DNA from: Polydactylus sextarius
Lineage: Eukaryota; Chordata; Actinopteri; Polynemidae
Length of the DNA stretch: 64,000 nucleotides
Assembly (NCBI GenBank): GCA_016801845.1
Contig: CM028910.1
Span: 15,158,629-15,222,628 of the forward strand
Direction: 5' to 3'
Part shown: positions 1-11,573 of the stretch, piece after piece
Position numbering within the stretch: position 1 is the stretch's first letter
Layout: each line of letters starts with the position of its first letter
Made by a program: the position numbers and the translations under genes
Notes under the pieces: generated by a model
What the model saw: only the letters and a program-made list of their open reading frames with translations
What the model was told of the DNA's origin: nothing
Databases searched by the model: none

Positions 1-325
1 AAAAGGATTTTCTACAGGCAATCAGCATCTAGCATGTGGGTACTGCCCAACAAATCTACTTCACACAGCTTGTGGTCAGCGAGGCATTCTTCCTCTCCAT
101 CTTCTCTCGACATGAGGCGGAGTAAGTGGAACTGGATGCTGCCTTAAGTTTGTGCCTAAAACCCAACTGCTCCGGTTTGGTCGACTTGCAAACGACTGCT
201 GTTTTATTGAACACATCTGTACTGTAAATGTGTGTGATGTTTGAAAGCAAACACCCTGCTGTGAATACAAATGTCTCTGAGTGAGTGAAAAGCCACCATG
301 TGAATATGTGCATGAATGAATTCAC
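1..325 (-). other. PEX5L intron (3' part of window)
   Basis: This is intron downstream of the TPR-start exon, entered through donor GTGAAT at 325-320. I checked the minus strand for the expected AWQ(F/Y)LG...QAENE TPR exon and did not find it. No repeat or other feature is seen. Confidence 0.8.
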
Positions 326-469
326 CTCTGAATCGTGAGGGTCCTGCAAGACGGCTGCTTCCAGCAACAGCACAGCATTTGGCAAGTCTCCCTCTCGAGA
401 CTTCTTTAGTCCTTCTTCAAACGCGTTTGGCAAGTCCTTATAAGGATTATCTGTGTGGAAGTAGTAACC
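326..469 (-). CDS. PEX5L: PEX5L exon: start of TPR domain (48 codons)
   Basis: The minus strand has an acceptor (CTGACAG) before base 469 and a donor (GAG|GTGAAT) after base 326. The exon is 144 nt, phase 0 at both ends. It begins GYYFHTDNPYKDLPNAFEEG and ends LEAAVLQDPHDSE. This matches the family segment that leads into tetratricopeptide repeat (TPR) 1, where human PEX5L reads GYYFHTENPFKDWPGAFEEG. Known for the family: the TPR domain binds the C-terminal tripeptide of HCN channels and PTS1-like peptides. GDLPNAV in helix A is closer to PEX5 than to mammalian PEX5L at this point, but the upstream exons are PEX5L-specific, so the gene is PEX5L and not PEX5. The next exon, expected to begin AWQ, is not in the remaining 325 bases. 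Confidence 0.93.
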
Positions 470-1945
470 CTGTCAGCAAAAAAACAAAAAGAATGGACAA
501 TGACAATGTCAGTTTTTTTCTTCAACTATCCTGTGCAGTTGTATATTTAAGCAGAGTTCCAGCAGCAGGAATCGATCTTTTCTGTGTCTCATCAAACCTG
601 AGCTGAGATCCTCTGGGTTTGTCTGCTCTCTTTAAATGTTAAACTTTGCATTTTCAAACTATGATTACCCTGGTGCGTCGTTGCCTGCTCGTGAGCGGGA
701 TGACTTTGAAACAGCTTTTTCTTTAAGAACTAATTCTGCACTGGGATCAATTGGAAATCCCAGAGGTCTGATTTTGTATAATTTCCCTTTTTATAAGAAG
801 GTCAGATGATGGGTGAGATATACTGCTCAGCCATATCCTCTCTGCCCTTGAAACATTAACATCCCATTTTAATATCATTGGTGATGCTGCATGTAGGATC
901 AAATGCACAGACTTTCCTCAAAATAGAAACCACTTATTACAAAACGGATAATTACTGTTTTATTGGACTGTACATTCTGTTATGTTTATATAGAACATAT
1001 TTCTATTTTCTTCGTTGTATTTTAATCTCAAGTTTCCAATTTTCACTTCAGTTTGAGTTATAGTATAATAACACTTGCACATTTTGGGAGATTTGCTTGT
1101 CTTTTTCTTGCTGAATTAGAAGAGAAAATTGATACTAAATGTCTGTGGGTCAGTTAGTCACTTAGCTTACCACGGAGACTGGAAACTGTCTCAGCCAGAG
1201 ATCTCCACTTAACCAACATCTCTGAAGCTTGGAAAATAACCTATTATGTCACAGTTGTTTGATCTCTACGCAAACAGTATCTTTGTTGTCATTGTGGCAA
1301 CGAGACTCCACTAACTTGTTGTTTTCATACTTCTGTCTCCAAATTAAACAATGAGACATAACGAGTAATTTACTGCGCTGAGTAAATTTAGAACAGTTGC
1401 TACATAGATTTTTTTATGTCCTGCCATTGTACACAGCTTTAGCAGACATTATGTTATCAGGCTGTGAATCTGTCACTGTGTAGACACATTCTTGTAAACA
1501 TAATAACTCATGAACATACATCAAGAATGAAAAAAAATGATTGTTTTGTTAATTTTGTAGCACCTTGTTGCAGACATTTGCATATTAAAGAGCACTGACT
1601 TCCTAATCATTACTCCTTAACACTGTAAGCTAACGGGTTCAAATTGATACCAGATATTTTTTTTTATTTTTTGACAATACTGGTGTCAGACTACTACCAC
1701 TCCCCCATGTGCTTCTGTCTGTCTCTTCTGTTTTTCCAGTCATGAAACTAAAGTAATCTCCCCACGACTCGGCAGTTAGACTGTTGTTTGTTTTGGTATT
1801 GTGCTAATCTGTGACATCAAATGTTTGATGTCATTTTACAATCTAGACAGACGTTTTGTTTACATTACATAGGCTGCTGGTACTGTAAATCTGTACCTCC
1901 AGTGTAATTTCTGCACATGCTGTTTGTAACATCTTAATAATAGAC
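470..1945 (-). other. PEX5L intron, 1.5 kb, featureless
   Basis: This AT-rich intron lies between the EFWDKMQ exon and the TPR-start exon. No additional exon, transposon or conserved-looking stretch is recognised. Short T and A runs near 1388-1396 and 1657-1672 are the only low-complexity DNA. Confidence 0.8.
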
Positions 1946-2062
1946 CTTTTCATGTGGTGAGACCGTGGAGGGAATCTGCGCCTGCTCATTTTCTGTCAGC
2001 CAGTTCCGCCGAGCGAGCTCTTCCCACTCCGCCTGCATCTTGTCCCAAAACTCGGTATCCGA
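1946..2062 (-). CDS. PEX5L: PEX5L exon: conserved EFWDKMQAEW core (39 codons)
   Basis: The exon is 117 nt, phase 0 to phase 0. The acceptor is CTGTAG before 2062 and the donor is AAAAG|GTCTAT after 1946. It encodes SDT followed by EFWDKMQAEWEELARRNW and ends STVSPHEK. The Trp-rich stretch is shared by PEX5 and PEX5L. In PEX5L it lies in the conserved core that, from published mammalian work, contacts the cyclic-nucleotide-binding domain of HCN channels. The last residues before the junction are variable; human reads ISASEK here. The donor has a weak match to GTRAGT at positions +3 to +6. Reading through it gives VYY and then a stop, so intron retention would remove the TPR domain. Confidence 0.92.
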
Positions 2063-2084
2063 CTACAGACGTCAGACAGAGAGA

Positions 2085-2165
2085 GTTGGACACACAGGGA
2101 GAGGGATGGATAGATTGGATAAGGGGGAGGAGAAGGGAGGGGGGATAGGGTAAGAGGAGGAAATG
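2085..2165 (+). repeat. GA-rich low-complexity tract
   Basis: The plus strand is strongly purine-rich (AGAGAG, GGGGGAGG and GGGGGG-type runs). It lies just upstream of the acceptor of the exon at 1946-2062, so on the transcript it is a pyrimidine-rich tract that could strengthen that acceptor. Confidence 0.6.
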
Positions 2166-3289
2166 AGTGATTGGAGCACAGCAGAACGACAGCTCTTGTA
2201 ATTTCCCATTATCCTACAATCGGAAATGTCACATCTGTCTGGCTGGCTGTAATGTATGGACCCCCTCAAGTCTGATGACTCATCACAGTTACAAGTCACG
2301 GCAAAGTTTAATGGAACAGTCCCTGCTTCAAATACCAACAAATGTGTGGGCTGACAATGGAAAATCAATTTACAAGCCAGAAATCAGCCTTTTAATTTGC
2401 ACATATGCACAATGCAAAGGTGTTCATATCTTGTCTGTATGAGATACCATCATGCAGGTAAATACTTCACACTTATATGGTCAAGAAATTCTGCACTGTG
2501 GTTTAAGTCTCTATTAGCCTCACATTTGAACTGTTATTTTCTTGTATTTCAATTATCTGACCAAGTCCTTGAAGGTTATCTTGGATGACAAATCATGGCC
2601 ACATTGGACATGTAGAATCTCCTAGAAAAGCTCCTCATTATCTGACAAGAAACAAGAAGGCCTATGCAATGAATGTATTAAATGCAAGGTTATATTATTC
2701 ATTTCAATTATTCAGTGTATCTCAGACTGAAGGTTTGGTCCATAACTTTTATTTTCTTTAGCAGCAAAAAGGTCCCAAGAGGAGGGAGCATGACTTGCTA
2801 AAAACAGTGCACAACCGACTCTTTCCACATGAAATTGTTCCCCAAATTGGTTCCTCTCCTCAGAAATCAGCAGTGCTGACAGCATCTGAAAAAGCCTCTG
2901 CTGGGCAGCTCACTGATCTAATCAGAATAAATATTGTAGATGATGAGTTTGTGTCGTTTCATAACTTCAAGACACTGAAGAAATTGTTAATTTGCACTGT
3001 GAAACTCAGTGTTCAGTCATCTCTAATTAACTGTGACAGTAAACTGAATTTACTTCATGAAACTTAGAAAATCCACTGTAAAACCCCACACATACACTAT
3101 AAGAAACTGCTTATCCTGCCACTTGAGCCAAATGAATATCAAATTTCCCATTTGTGTTTTTAAAGTAACATTAAATATTAAAAAAGGATATCAAGTATTT
3201 TTCCTTTTAGATAAAACAGAAGTTGAGTGTTTTTGTTTCCAACTAGATTAAACCAGTTCTTGGTCTTTTTACCAAACAGATATCCAGTC

Positions 3290-3600
3290 TGCCTCCAAGC
3301 AGTGAGGGAGTCTGACGACATTCAAGCTCTAAAGCAGTTTTAAAACAGATGCTAGAAACCTGTTCAGCCATGGTTTTTCCATCTCAGGAGCACTGCTAAA
3401 TTTAGATCCATCTTGAATTTTGGGGATACAGAGAGGATTATATGTGCCTTTATCTTTTATTACTTTGACTAGTGCAACGCTAACTGCCTGCACCAAGAGG
3501 AGTTGAAACTGCTTCAGTCTGTTCAAAAAGCTGCATCATGGGATTCAAACTAAAACTATGAAACAGTGTCTCTCCTGTTTTAGCATTATGTTTATTAAAG
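3290..3600 (+). mobile_element. L2-like LINE reverse transcriptase remnant
   Basis: In the plus frame around 3455-3560 the translation reads YYFD*CNANCL and then LKLLQSVQKAA. This is a decayed form of the common fish LINE motif (L)DYCNALL...LQLVQNAAAR near the end of the reverse transcriptase ORF. Stops and substitutions show it is inactive. The clade assignment is from memory of the motif, and the boundaries are approximate. Confidence 0.6.
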
Positions 3601-3829
3601 CGCTGTATGTGGTGGCTTATTCACAGTAAATTATTCATTTTAAATGTTTAATTTAGTACTGTTTTAGTTGATGCAGTTAACCTTTCAGATGTGCAAATTC
3701 TGACATGCAGAGAATATGTGGTTCTTATGTGGTGCACAGAATAACAAATTTGTGGCACATGAGAGTTATGTTTCGAGTCGGGCACATATTTTGGCACAGA
3801 TACAGATTCGTCAGTCTGTTGATTGGTTG

Positions 3830-4000
3830 GTTGGTTTACTACTTATGCCCACGGAGAAATCTGTCAACAAAGTCTGATAGACTTTCATGAAATGTGTTCT
3901 TATAATGTGAATCTTAATGACTTTGACTTTCCCTTTTGGCTCTTTTTCTCCTAGTGGCTCCATCAAGTCAAAATTGTGTTTTTCATGCCAATTAATATCA
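3830..4000 (+). repeat. Dispersed teleost repeat A, degenerate copy
   Basis: The stretch around CTGTCAACAAAGTCTGATAG, CTTTCATGAAAT, AATCTTAATGACTTTG and CATCAAGTCAAAATT resembles a repeat I know from many percomorph genomes (ATGAATCCTAATGACTTTGG ... CATCAGGTCAAAATTT). It is heavily diverged. Other copies in this window are at 27230-27530, 44885-45165 and 48500-48835. Confidence 0.5.
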
Positions 4001-4179
4001 ACACACTACACTTACACAGTGAAAAATTTAAACTGTAACAAAAGCATTGTCATTTTCATTATGTTGTTCAACGCACTGATTTGTCTATATACAACACATA
4101 GGCTTTTAACTGTTGTTCTCCCACTTCATTGACAGTCATGGGTGGAGTCGTTTTATGTTTACCGGATATTTATCCATCC

Positions 4180-4460
4180 TGCTCTGAATGTGAAATCTCA
4201 AGAACGCCACGAGGGAATCCTTTCAGATTTTGCACAAGTGTTTACTTGGACTCCAGGATGAAATGATTAGATGTTGGTGGTCAAAGGTCAAGGTTGGGGT
4301 GACTTCACTCTTGTGAATGCAATATACCCAGTAACACCTGGAGGGAATTTCGTTACATCTGACACAAACAATCACTTGGATTCGATGATGAAGTGCAGGA
4401 TTTTGTTGTCAAGTCACCTCGCACATTTTTGGCCTTGTGAAGACAATATCGCAGGGGTGC
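4180..4460 (+). repeat. Dispersed teleost repeat B, two diverged units
   Basis: The first unit has TCTCAAGAACGCCACGAGGG, TTTACTTGGACTC and GGTGGTCAAAGGTCAAG. The second repeats ACACCTGGAGGGAATTTCGT and CACTTGGATTCGATGATGAA. This two-unit layout (CTCAGGAACGCCTNGAGGGAA ... CACTTGGACTCAAGGATGAA ... GGTGGTCAAAGGTCAAGGTCA) matches a dispersed repeat known from teleost genomes. No coding capacity is evident. Confidence 0.6.
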
Positions 4461-7400
4461 CTGGAATAAATTTTATGCTCATATATAACCATGTGGGGGT
4501 AATTGTCGTTTGTTTTATAATGAACAAAAACTATAAAACAATGTTATGATGTTCTGCATGTGTTTCAGTTCAATATAATTTTCAGATAGCAGATGCTTGT
4601 TTACTCTAATTGTGTAAATTGCAGCCAGCAGCAGTTAGAAATTCTGTCAGGGTTTAATTTACACCTTTTCCACTCTGATTTATAGTGTTACAAAAGATGA
4701 TAATTATTACCACTATTGTATAGAAATCTACATATGGTGCAGTACATTTCTGTGTGTGGGTAATGACATTGTAGATGGAAGCAGGGTCATAAAGATCTAC
4801 TGTACGAGTGTGTGCATTTGTGTCAAAGGTCTTTCTCATCTCCACATTTCAGAGGCTTGTGATTGACACTGAGGCCATAGCGTGGCCCCTGATGGTGAGA
4901 GATGCCAGGTAATTGCAGGCTGCTGACTCTCAGACAAATTGCCTGAAGGTGATTTCCCCGCTGTTGGCTCCATCACACACACTTTCGGAGTACCTGAGGT
5001 AGAGGAAATATATTGGTGGTGGTGAAGCTGGAGAAGTCACACAAGACAAGAATTTGTGAGTGTTTGTACATATAAGAAGCAGATAGCTGGGTAGATAGCC
5101 GATTAAAGTAGTTTGAAGCACATAATCACATTTTGAGTTAAAAGATTAAAGCTATGTTTTCTCTATGTTAATTAACTCCCACACACAAATGTCTTGGAGC
5201 TTGTTTTGTAGTGTTTTGAATATATTTGAGCTTCTTGTTAAAACTGTGGTAAATCAAAAAGTCATTTTGCAGGGTATGTGATACTTCCATCCTTCTTTCA
5301 TTGTCTCGTTTGTGCTGTGATATAAGTAAGTTGGGTAAACTGTCTATGACTATTGTATGTAAATTTTGATATATTATTAAAGTGTGTTACATTCCTGTTA
5401 GGGATTAGGCCCTGACATTGAAATTAATCTGTTTATTCATGTTCATGGTATCTTTTCATGAAGCAACTCATGATGGAGATAATTTATAAACTCACTGTAC
5501 ATTGTCAGATTATGTAACCTGTATTTCTAAGTTTAATGCAATATGTAGATTAACTAAAAAGGCAGCTATGTAAGTGTAGTGATGCCAAATATTTTCCTTT
5601 GAGATGAAGCGGAGTGGAAGTCTTAACATGCAACAAGTAACATACAGCTACCAAAAAACATGTGGCCCCTATAAGTATCATACGTGGGTAAATTTGCATG
5701 ATTAGTTTCCACCACCACTGGTATATAATAGATGTGCGTGTCAAAATAGGTTGTGTTGTGAGCAGCGTTTCTACTGTTCAGCTCAGAGATGTTTCTGGCT
5801 GTTTGCAGCCTTCAGCTTTATGCTCATGTGATTGGTTCTCATGCTAAAATCATTATGCTTGTTTACATAAGAAACACTATATTTTCATCACTTCTCACCA
5901 TGCTATAGCCTGCATTTACATTATGACCTATAGTCCATTTAGTCTAAGCACTGTCATCCCATAGACACAGTACCACTCCATGTTGTTACCAGCTCATCTG
6001 GCCCTTAGTGGCGTCATGAGTGACAACAAATTACTCTCAGAAAATAAAATGAAGCAAATGTACATGCAAGTTTTGACTTGCACATAGAATTTTAGTTGTT
6101 TTCTTATAATGTTGTGAAGGGCATTTTTTAACACTGGCATTGGCAGTTTAATTACGTGGAACAAGGCGAAGATAAAGCGAGGTAATTTATATCCTGTGTA
6201 TCACTGGAGTCAACACATAGCTGTGACTCTAATTTCTGCAGCTCTGATGAAGTGTTACGTGAAATGGATTGAATCCAGAGGGCTTCCTGCCGCCAAACAT
6301 GCCACTGCTGCTAGGAAATTAATTCATTAGGTACTTCATGAATACATTATTGACGTGGCTCATTGTGGCGTAGGGTACACACACCCATGGCGACTGGCAT
6401 CACCAACTTTAGAGAAAGGTTTACTCATAATTTACCTCAAGAATTCAACTGGTATTTCTTAGTCAGCTGAATTGAAGTTATTTATAAAGTGTGTAAATAA
6501 ATGTGGTTTGCAAGGAAGAAAACTGATAAGTCATGCTTGGTCAGCTCTAAGATGGAAACTGATTATCTACAAATAGAAAAAAGAAAGGTATAATACATTT
6601 ACCTTAGTCTGTAATGAATGAAAAATGTGTCTATGTTGGGATAATAGAAGCAGCTGCCAGAAACTATTTTGCTCTTTTCAGTTTCCATAAAGCTTCCAGA
6701 GCCAAAAAATAGACATATAGATTTAATAAAGAGTTACTGATAATTCATGAAAAATCCTTGGACCTGTTTGGCATCATTTCATCCATGTGAAGTGTGAAAC
6801 ATGTTCAGATTTAAACTGCGACATCCTGTATATGTTTCATCTGTATACAGTACAAATATAGTCAAAGAGTATTTCTTATTTTTATGAAAAACTGCAGACC
6901 ATATTGCACATGAATAATGATAGAAAGGAAAATGTAGGTGTTTAGGCTTCGAAGCTTTTGGCAAAGACTAAAGAGGCTATTTCAGGGAAGTAAAGTGGCA
7001 AATTTTTTATAATCTGCTTAGTTGTGGTTTGAACTCTGAAATAAACATCATGAATAACCCATAAGTAAATGCAGTCCCCCTTTGTTGACATGGTAAATTG
7101 TTAGGGATGTTGAATTTGTGTTAATTTAATGCTTTAGAGATTGCTGTAATTCCAGAATAAGATATTTTCAGGAGGAAAAAGACACGTTGACGATGTTAAA
7201 AGATTAAGCTTTAGCTCAGATTTAGCTTTTAACACCTGGGTGTATATTGTTTTAGGCTATATGAATAATGATGTGTTCAGCATAATATTGGTTCCCAAAT
7301 CTGTATTTTGTGTGAGTGCTTCTCAAGTGGACCTTATCGGTTTACGTGAGGTTGACTTGTGATAACTTGAGACGCAGGCTTTGGAGGAACTCAAGCACAT

Positions 7401-10400
7401 GAATAGGGGTTACTTATCCACTTTGCCCAGTGGGCTTACATTACAAAAAGTGTCATTATTTACCAGTGACACAGAGCAGCCGTCGAAAAAAAAAAAAAAG
7501 TAAGACGGGGAGCTCTCCTCATCTCCAGAGTGGCCGGCGTGGCCTTTTAATGTTAACGAGCCACCCACTGCTCCGCTGCACGCGCCAAGTCCTTGGTCAG
7601 CGAGACAAAAATAGGAAGCTGGAGTCCCGATAATGTCACTCAGAGAAGAATAAAATACATTTCAGTGGACAAAGTGCTACGAATGCGTTTTGGCAGACAG
7701 GGCGATTACTCCCTATCTGGATGTCTGTGATAACAACACATAGAGCTGCTATGGCAAGGACATTACTCGTACTCTTGTGCAATTGATAAACCACCATGTA
7801 GAATGTTGTGACATGTGTTTTTGCTTGGTAATTAATTATGTTGCATTAATTCACATATTATCAGCACACACCTGCTGCAGACCTGTCATTTATACGTATG
7901 AAAATTAATTACATAAATATAATTGTGTTTGGATTGTGTTCACTACAAATATTACAAATATATATCTCAGTCTGTTACATACAATTGCATTGGAACAGAA
8001 TTCATTATTTTTGTCATAATAATAAAAAATACAACATTTATACAAAATAAATTTGTATAAATATTAATAATAAATAAAATAAGGACTTTAATATAATATA
8101 GTCTCATACTCCATTGACCTTTTGTATATTTAGGCATCGATAACTGATGTGAAATGTGATAATAAGAATATTTTATATGAAATGAATGTGTGAAAACACA
8201 GTGATACTGCAAAAATGGTGAATTCCAGCTCATTGACTGGCTGTCTGGACCACAACATAACTGGTCCGCTTCACTCTCACTGCTCTCATAACACTGCTGT
8301 CAGTTGCAGCAGGCAGCTGTTTTCAGCCAAAACAACCTAAAAACCCGCTAATGCCCAGCAGCAGAGACACACAGTTGGCGACTAGGTAGTGGGATTGATA
8401 TTAGATAGGACTTTTTTGTCATTGTAGTTGTACAATAAAACTTTGTAATTTCTCGACTCTGGTGCCATATCTGTGTTGTGATTTCATTAAGATTGTAATG
8501 ATATTATATTAACAGTATCATTAATATTTTAATATTATTACTCCTCTGTTACTATTGATCTGGTGCTTTACTCTTATCAGTTCTATTTTGATTTATTCTT
8601 TAACTGAAACAAAGAAAGAAGTAATGGGCAGAATTAATTTAGCTTAATTTTCTCTTATTCTTTGTAAATAATTTTACAGTCTTGTGAAGCAAAATGCAAC
8701 AGCCAATTGTACCTTTAAGAGAGCAGGACTTTTACCTCCCTGTGGCCCCAGGATTACTAAATCTGTCCCTGCTCTGAGTGATGCGTTTATCATTTTAAGT
8801 TGATTTTATGAATACATCTATATGTATCTAACATGTACCTACACATGCTTTATACATATGTATGCATATTATGCTTTCACGATACAGATCATTCACGGCA
8901 AGAACGTATCAACAAGCTAGGGACAAGGCTAGACTAGGCAGTAGTGTTTATTATACATATATAATCCAGATGGTAATGTGCTGTAAAATGTTATCGGGGC
9001 TTTGTGCACTTTTATTAAAAATGCTTAAACTTTGCAGCTCATTTATTAAAGTTTGCGATTGAATAATCTGCTTGAGGGGATATTGATGGAAGTTGCTGAA
9101 GGAAGTGAAAGTATTACTCATTTATTTTCCCCATCTGCATTTTCCCAGCAGGATGGTGGATTAAAATCACTGACCTTTTCATCACAAGCCTCCATCTATA
9201 ACTTCTAGGCAACTGTGCCGCTTTAGCAATCTCTCACTCAACCCAGGCTGCCTCAGACCAGTAATCTGCAAGATAAAAGTGAATCTGAGCCGCTGCTGTT
9301 TTAATCAAACAAGGGGCCACACAGTCACCTTCATCTCATCTTTATCACCACTGAGGGAGTGCTTTCTCATGCTCTGCAGCCCAAACACTGTTCCCTGAAG
9401 TCACAATTTACCCTGCAGCTGTTCCAGTGGTTCTCTGTTTAATAAAGGTATTACACTGTCATCAGCACAGAGTAATTGATGGTGTCCTCATTTGACATGA
9501 ACAGTCACTTACCAACTCAGAACATGTCTCTGTGTCAGCCTCTTCGTAGATGAATTCATATCTAAGCCCTACTCTTGGGCCAATGTCATCTAATCCCCCC
9601 CTTTTCAAGGATTTTAATGTGTAAAAACATAAAACCCACAAATTCTCATCAGGGCCAGCTTTGTAAAATGGATGATATTTGAGAGGCTAATTTGTTTTCT
9701 TTTCCTTTGTGTCTTTTCTTAATTGTCTGCTGTCTTTGTGTTTTATTTTTTCTATTTTTTTTTTACATTTGGCTGCTTCATTTAATCGATTGATTTGGCG
9801 TGAGAGCAGTGTGCTGATTTAATGTTCCCTCGGCCAGCTGAACCATCCATTGTTTTTAGAAGTATGAAAAGGCTTGCATATCCACAGCTCCTTTAATGGA
9901 AATTATGTGCTTGTGAGCTTTGATATCGGCAGGTTGAAGCCAAAATGGCTGACTACTCACATCGGAGCTCCTCCTCAGTGGAGGAGAGCACTCAGACTGC
10001 TCGATTCAAGCTGCAAGATACTGTTACTGATCGATGCTCCATGCTCAGACACTTGTCCGTGAGCATCTCAGGATCTCTTCACTTACCTGCCCTCAGGCTG
10101 ATGCAGGTATTTGGGACGTTGCAGCTTATGCAATATGTGATATCAGTGCTAAGTTTGGGAAGGGATCCCCAATCAGCTTGGGTCTTCTCCTCTGCTGCTG
10201 CTTCTATCACTTTCTCAGCATCTTCCTGTCCCTGCTCTATTATTTATTGACCATTGCACATAGCATAGTGTGTAACAGTCTACTGTAGACCTCAGTAAAG
10301 CTTAAGTAACTCAGAAGTGTAGTTTACACTCCCACTTCCTGAAAAAAGGACAAGGCCAAAACTTTCTTGTTCGTCTGTCCTCCAAACTTTTCCAACACAG

Positions 10401-11268
10401 AACACGTTTTTTTAGTCTCTCTCAGGTAGCTACTGTTTGTCCAGGGTGATGTAACTACTCAAAAATATCTTGAGCTGAGAGAAAGCTGATGTCAGTGTAT
10501 GCAAAGCTTTTGCAAGAAACTCAGTAAAACTCACTATAGTCTAGTGAATCACAAGGTAAAGTAATGCACAGTGGCAACGAAGACTGAAAGGAAATGAAAG
10601 TGCTTTGAGCTTCAACCATATGATTATTTTTATATATAAGTATAAGTGGTTTTCACATAATTTTCCATGTTATTGTGGCAAAGCCAATAACCAGCGTGAT
10701 GCACATAAACATCAGACATACTTCACAACAGTCCTATGACGAATTAAAGCCACATCTAATTACCGTAAAGTTGCCATCTCCTGTGATATCTGATATGTCG
10801 TCCCGTAAAAAGGCTTGACCCATTTACCCTCCTATTGTTAGCCAGCTGAAAGTCGTGAATATTTTTCTGGGTCAAACACCCCATGAACTTGAGTGAATGA
10901 ATTTAGCATAGACTATTAAACTGTCAGCTGGCACCACAGGGGCGGATACGTTGCAGGAAGCACAGCAGTGATCATTTGACAGAAAGACGACAAAAAAAAA
11001 GGGCTTGAAGGAGTCAAATGGAAATCGGCTCCATGGGGCTTCAGGTAGAATTTAAAATGCATGACGGAACATGGGCATTGATGGTGGGAATGTGATATTT
11101 CAGAAAGTTTTCTTGCTTCCTTTCTTGGCTTAAAGTTCAGTGGATTATGACTTCATTGCATCTCAAAGTCATTCCTGAGAGCCTGGGCTGCAATAACTGC
11201 AGTTTTGCTTTAATAAAGAGGCTTTGTTCCTGTAGTTGTAAACAGTATCTAACCTAATGCTTGTCCCA

Positions 11269-11308
11269 AAAAAAACAAAACAAAAAAAACAAAACAAAAA
11301 AAAAAACC
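11269..11308 (+). repeat. AAAAC-type A-rich repeat
   Basis: This is a run of A interrupted by C in an AAAAC/AAAAAAAC pattern. It lies about 170 bp from the 3' side of the exon at 11478-11573, inside the downstream intron. It could be the decayed tail of a retroposed element, but no body is recognised. Confidence 0.7.
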
Positions 11309-11477
11309 ACCTAGAAATCTTGACAACAACAGTGCACTGATAACAGAAAGTTCTGCTGTTAAATATTGAGAAACTATGTTGGTCTTTCCTGTTTAGTTGT
11401 ATTAAAAGTCAGCAGGGAAGAAGGCCTTTTGTTGACAGGTGAGAGATGTAAGTTGTGCTAAACGGCGCTCTGCTTAC

Positions 11478-11573
11478 CTCAACAGCAGCCTTGGCTCGCT
11501 CAAACTCCTCCTCCAGGGACTGATGTCTGGACAGGAGGGCGCTGCCCCATCGCTGTTCCTTTGTGAGACGTGC
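11478..11573 (-). CDS. PEX5L: PEX5L exon: HCN-binding helix region (32 codons)
   Basis: The exon is 96 nt, phase 0 to phase 0, with acceptor GTGACAG before 11573 and donor GAG|GTAAGC after 11478. It encodes ARLTKEQRWGSALLSRHQ followed by SLEEEFERAKAAVE. Human PEX5L is nearly identical (ARLTKEHRWGSALLSRNH, SLEEEFERAKAAVE), so this is the most conserved exon in the window. The acidic amphipathic helix is part of the segment known to compete with cAMP at the HCN channel CNBD. The acceptor tract is a (TG)n run on the coding strand and not a normal pyrimidine tract. It comes from the CA repeat at about 11578-11590. Confidence 0.96.

Larger units (their letters stand above)
2063..11477 (-). other. 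PEX5L intron, 9.4 kb
   Basis: This intron separates the ARLTKEQRW exon from the EFWDKMQ exon. It contains a GA-rich stretch (2085-2165), an L2-like LINE remnant, degenerate dispersed teleost repeats at 3830-4000 and 4180-4460, a short poly-A run (7486-7499) and an A-rich AAAAC tract (11269-11308). I recognise nothing in 4,600-11,200 beyond AT-rich single-copy sequence. Confidence 0.75.

Noticed and set aside
326..469. Could the gene be PEX5 and not PEX5L, given GDLPNAVLL and EAAV in TPR 1?
   Set aside because: The upstream exons encode PEX5L-only sequence (RPLLSPSIDDFLCETK, LDLLDLSEP, RAADK...KEIP), and all exons are in phase with one another.
2795..3251. Adjacent plus-strand ORFs of 90 and 64 codons.
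   Set aside because: Low-complexity, AT-driven ORFs without domains; next to an L2-like LINE remnant but without reverse transcriptase motifs.
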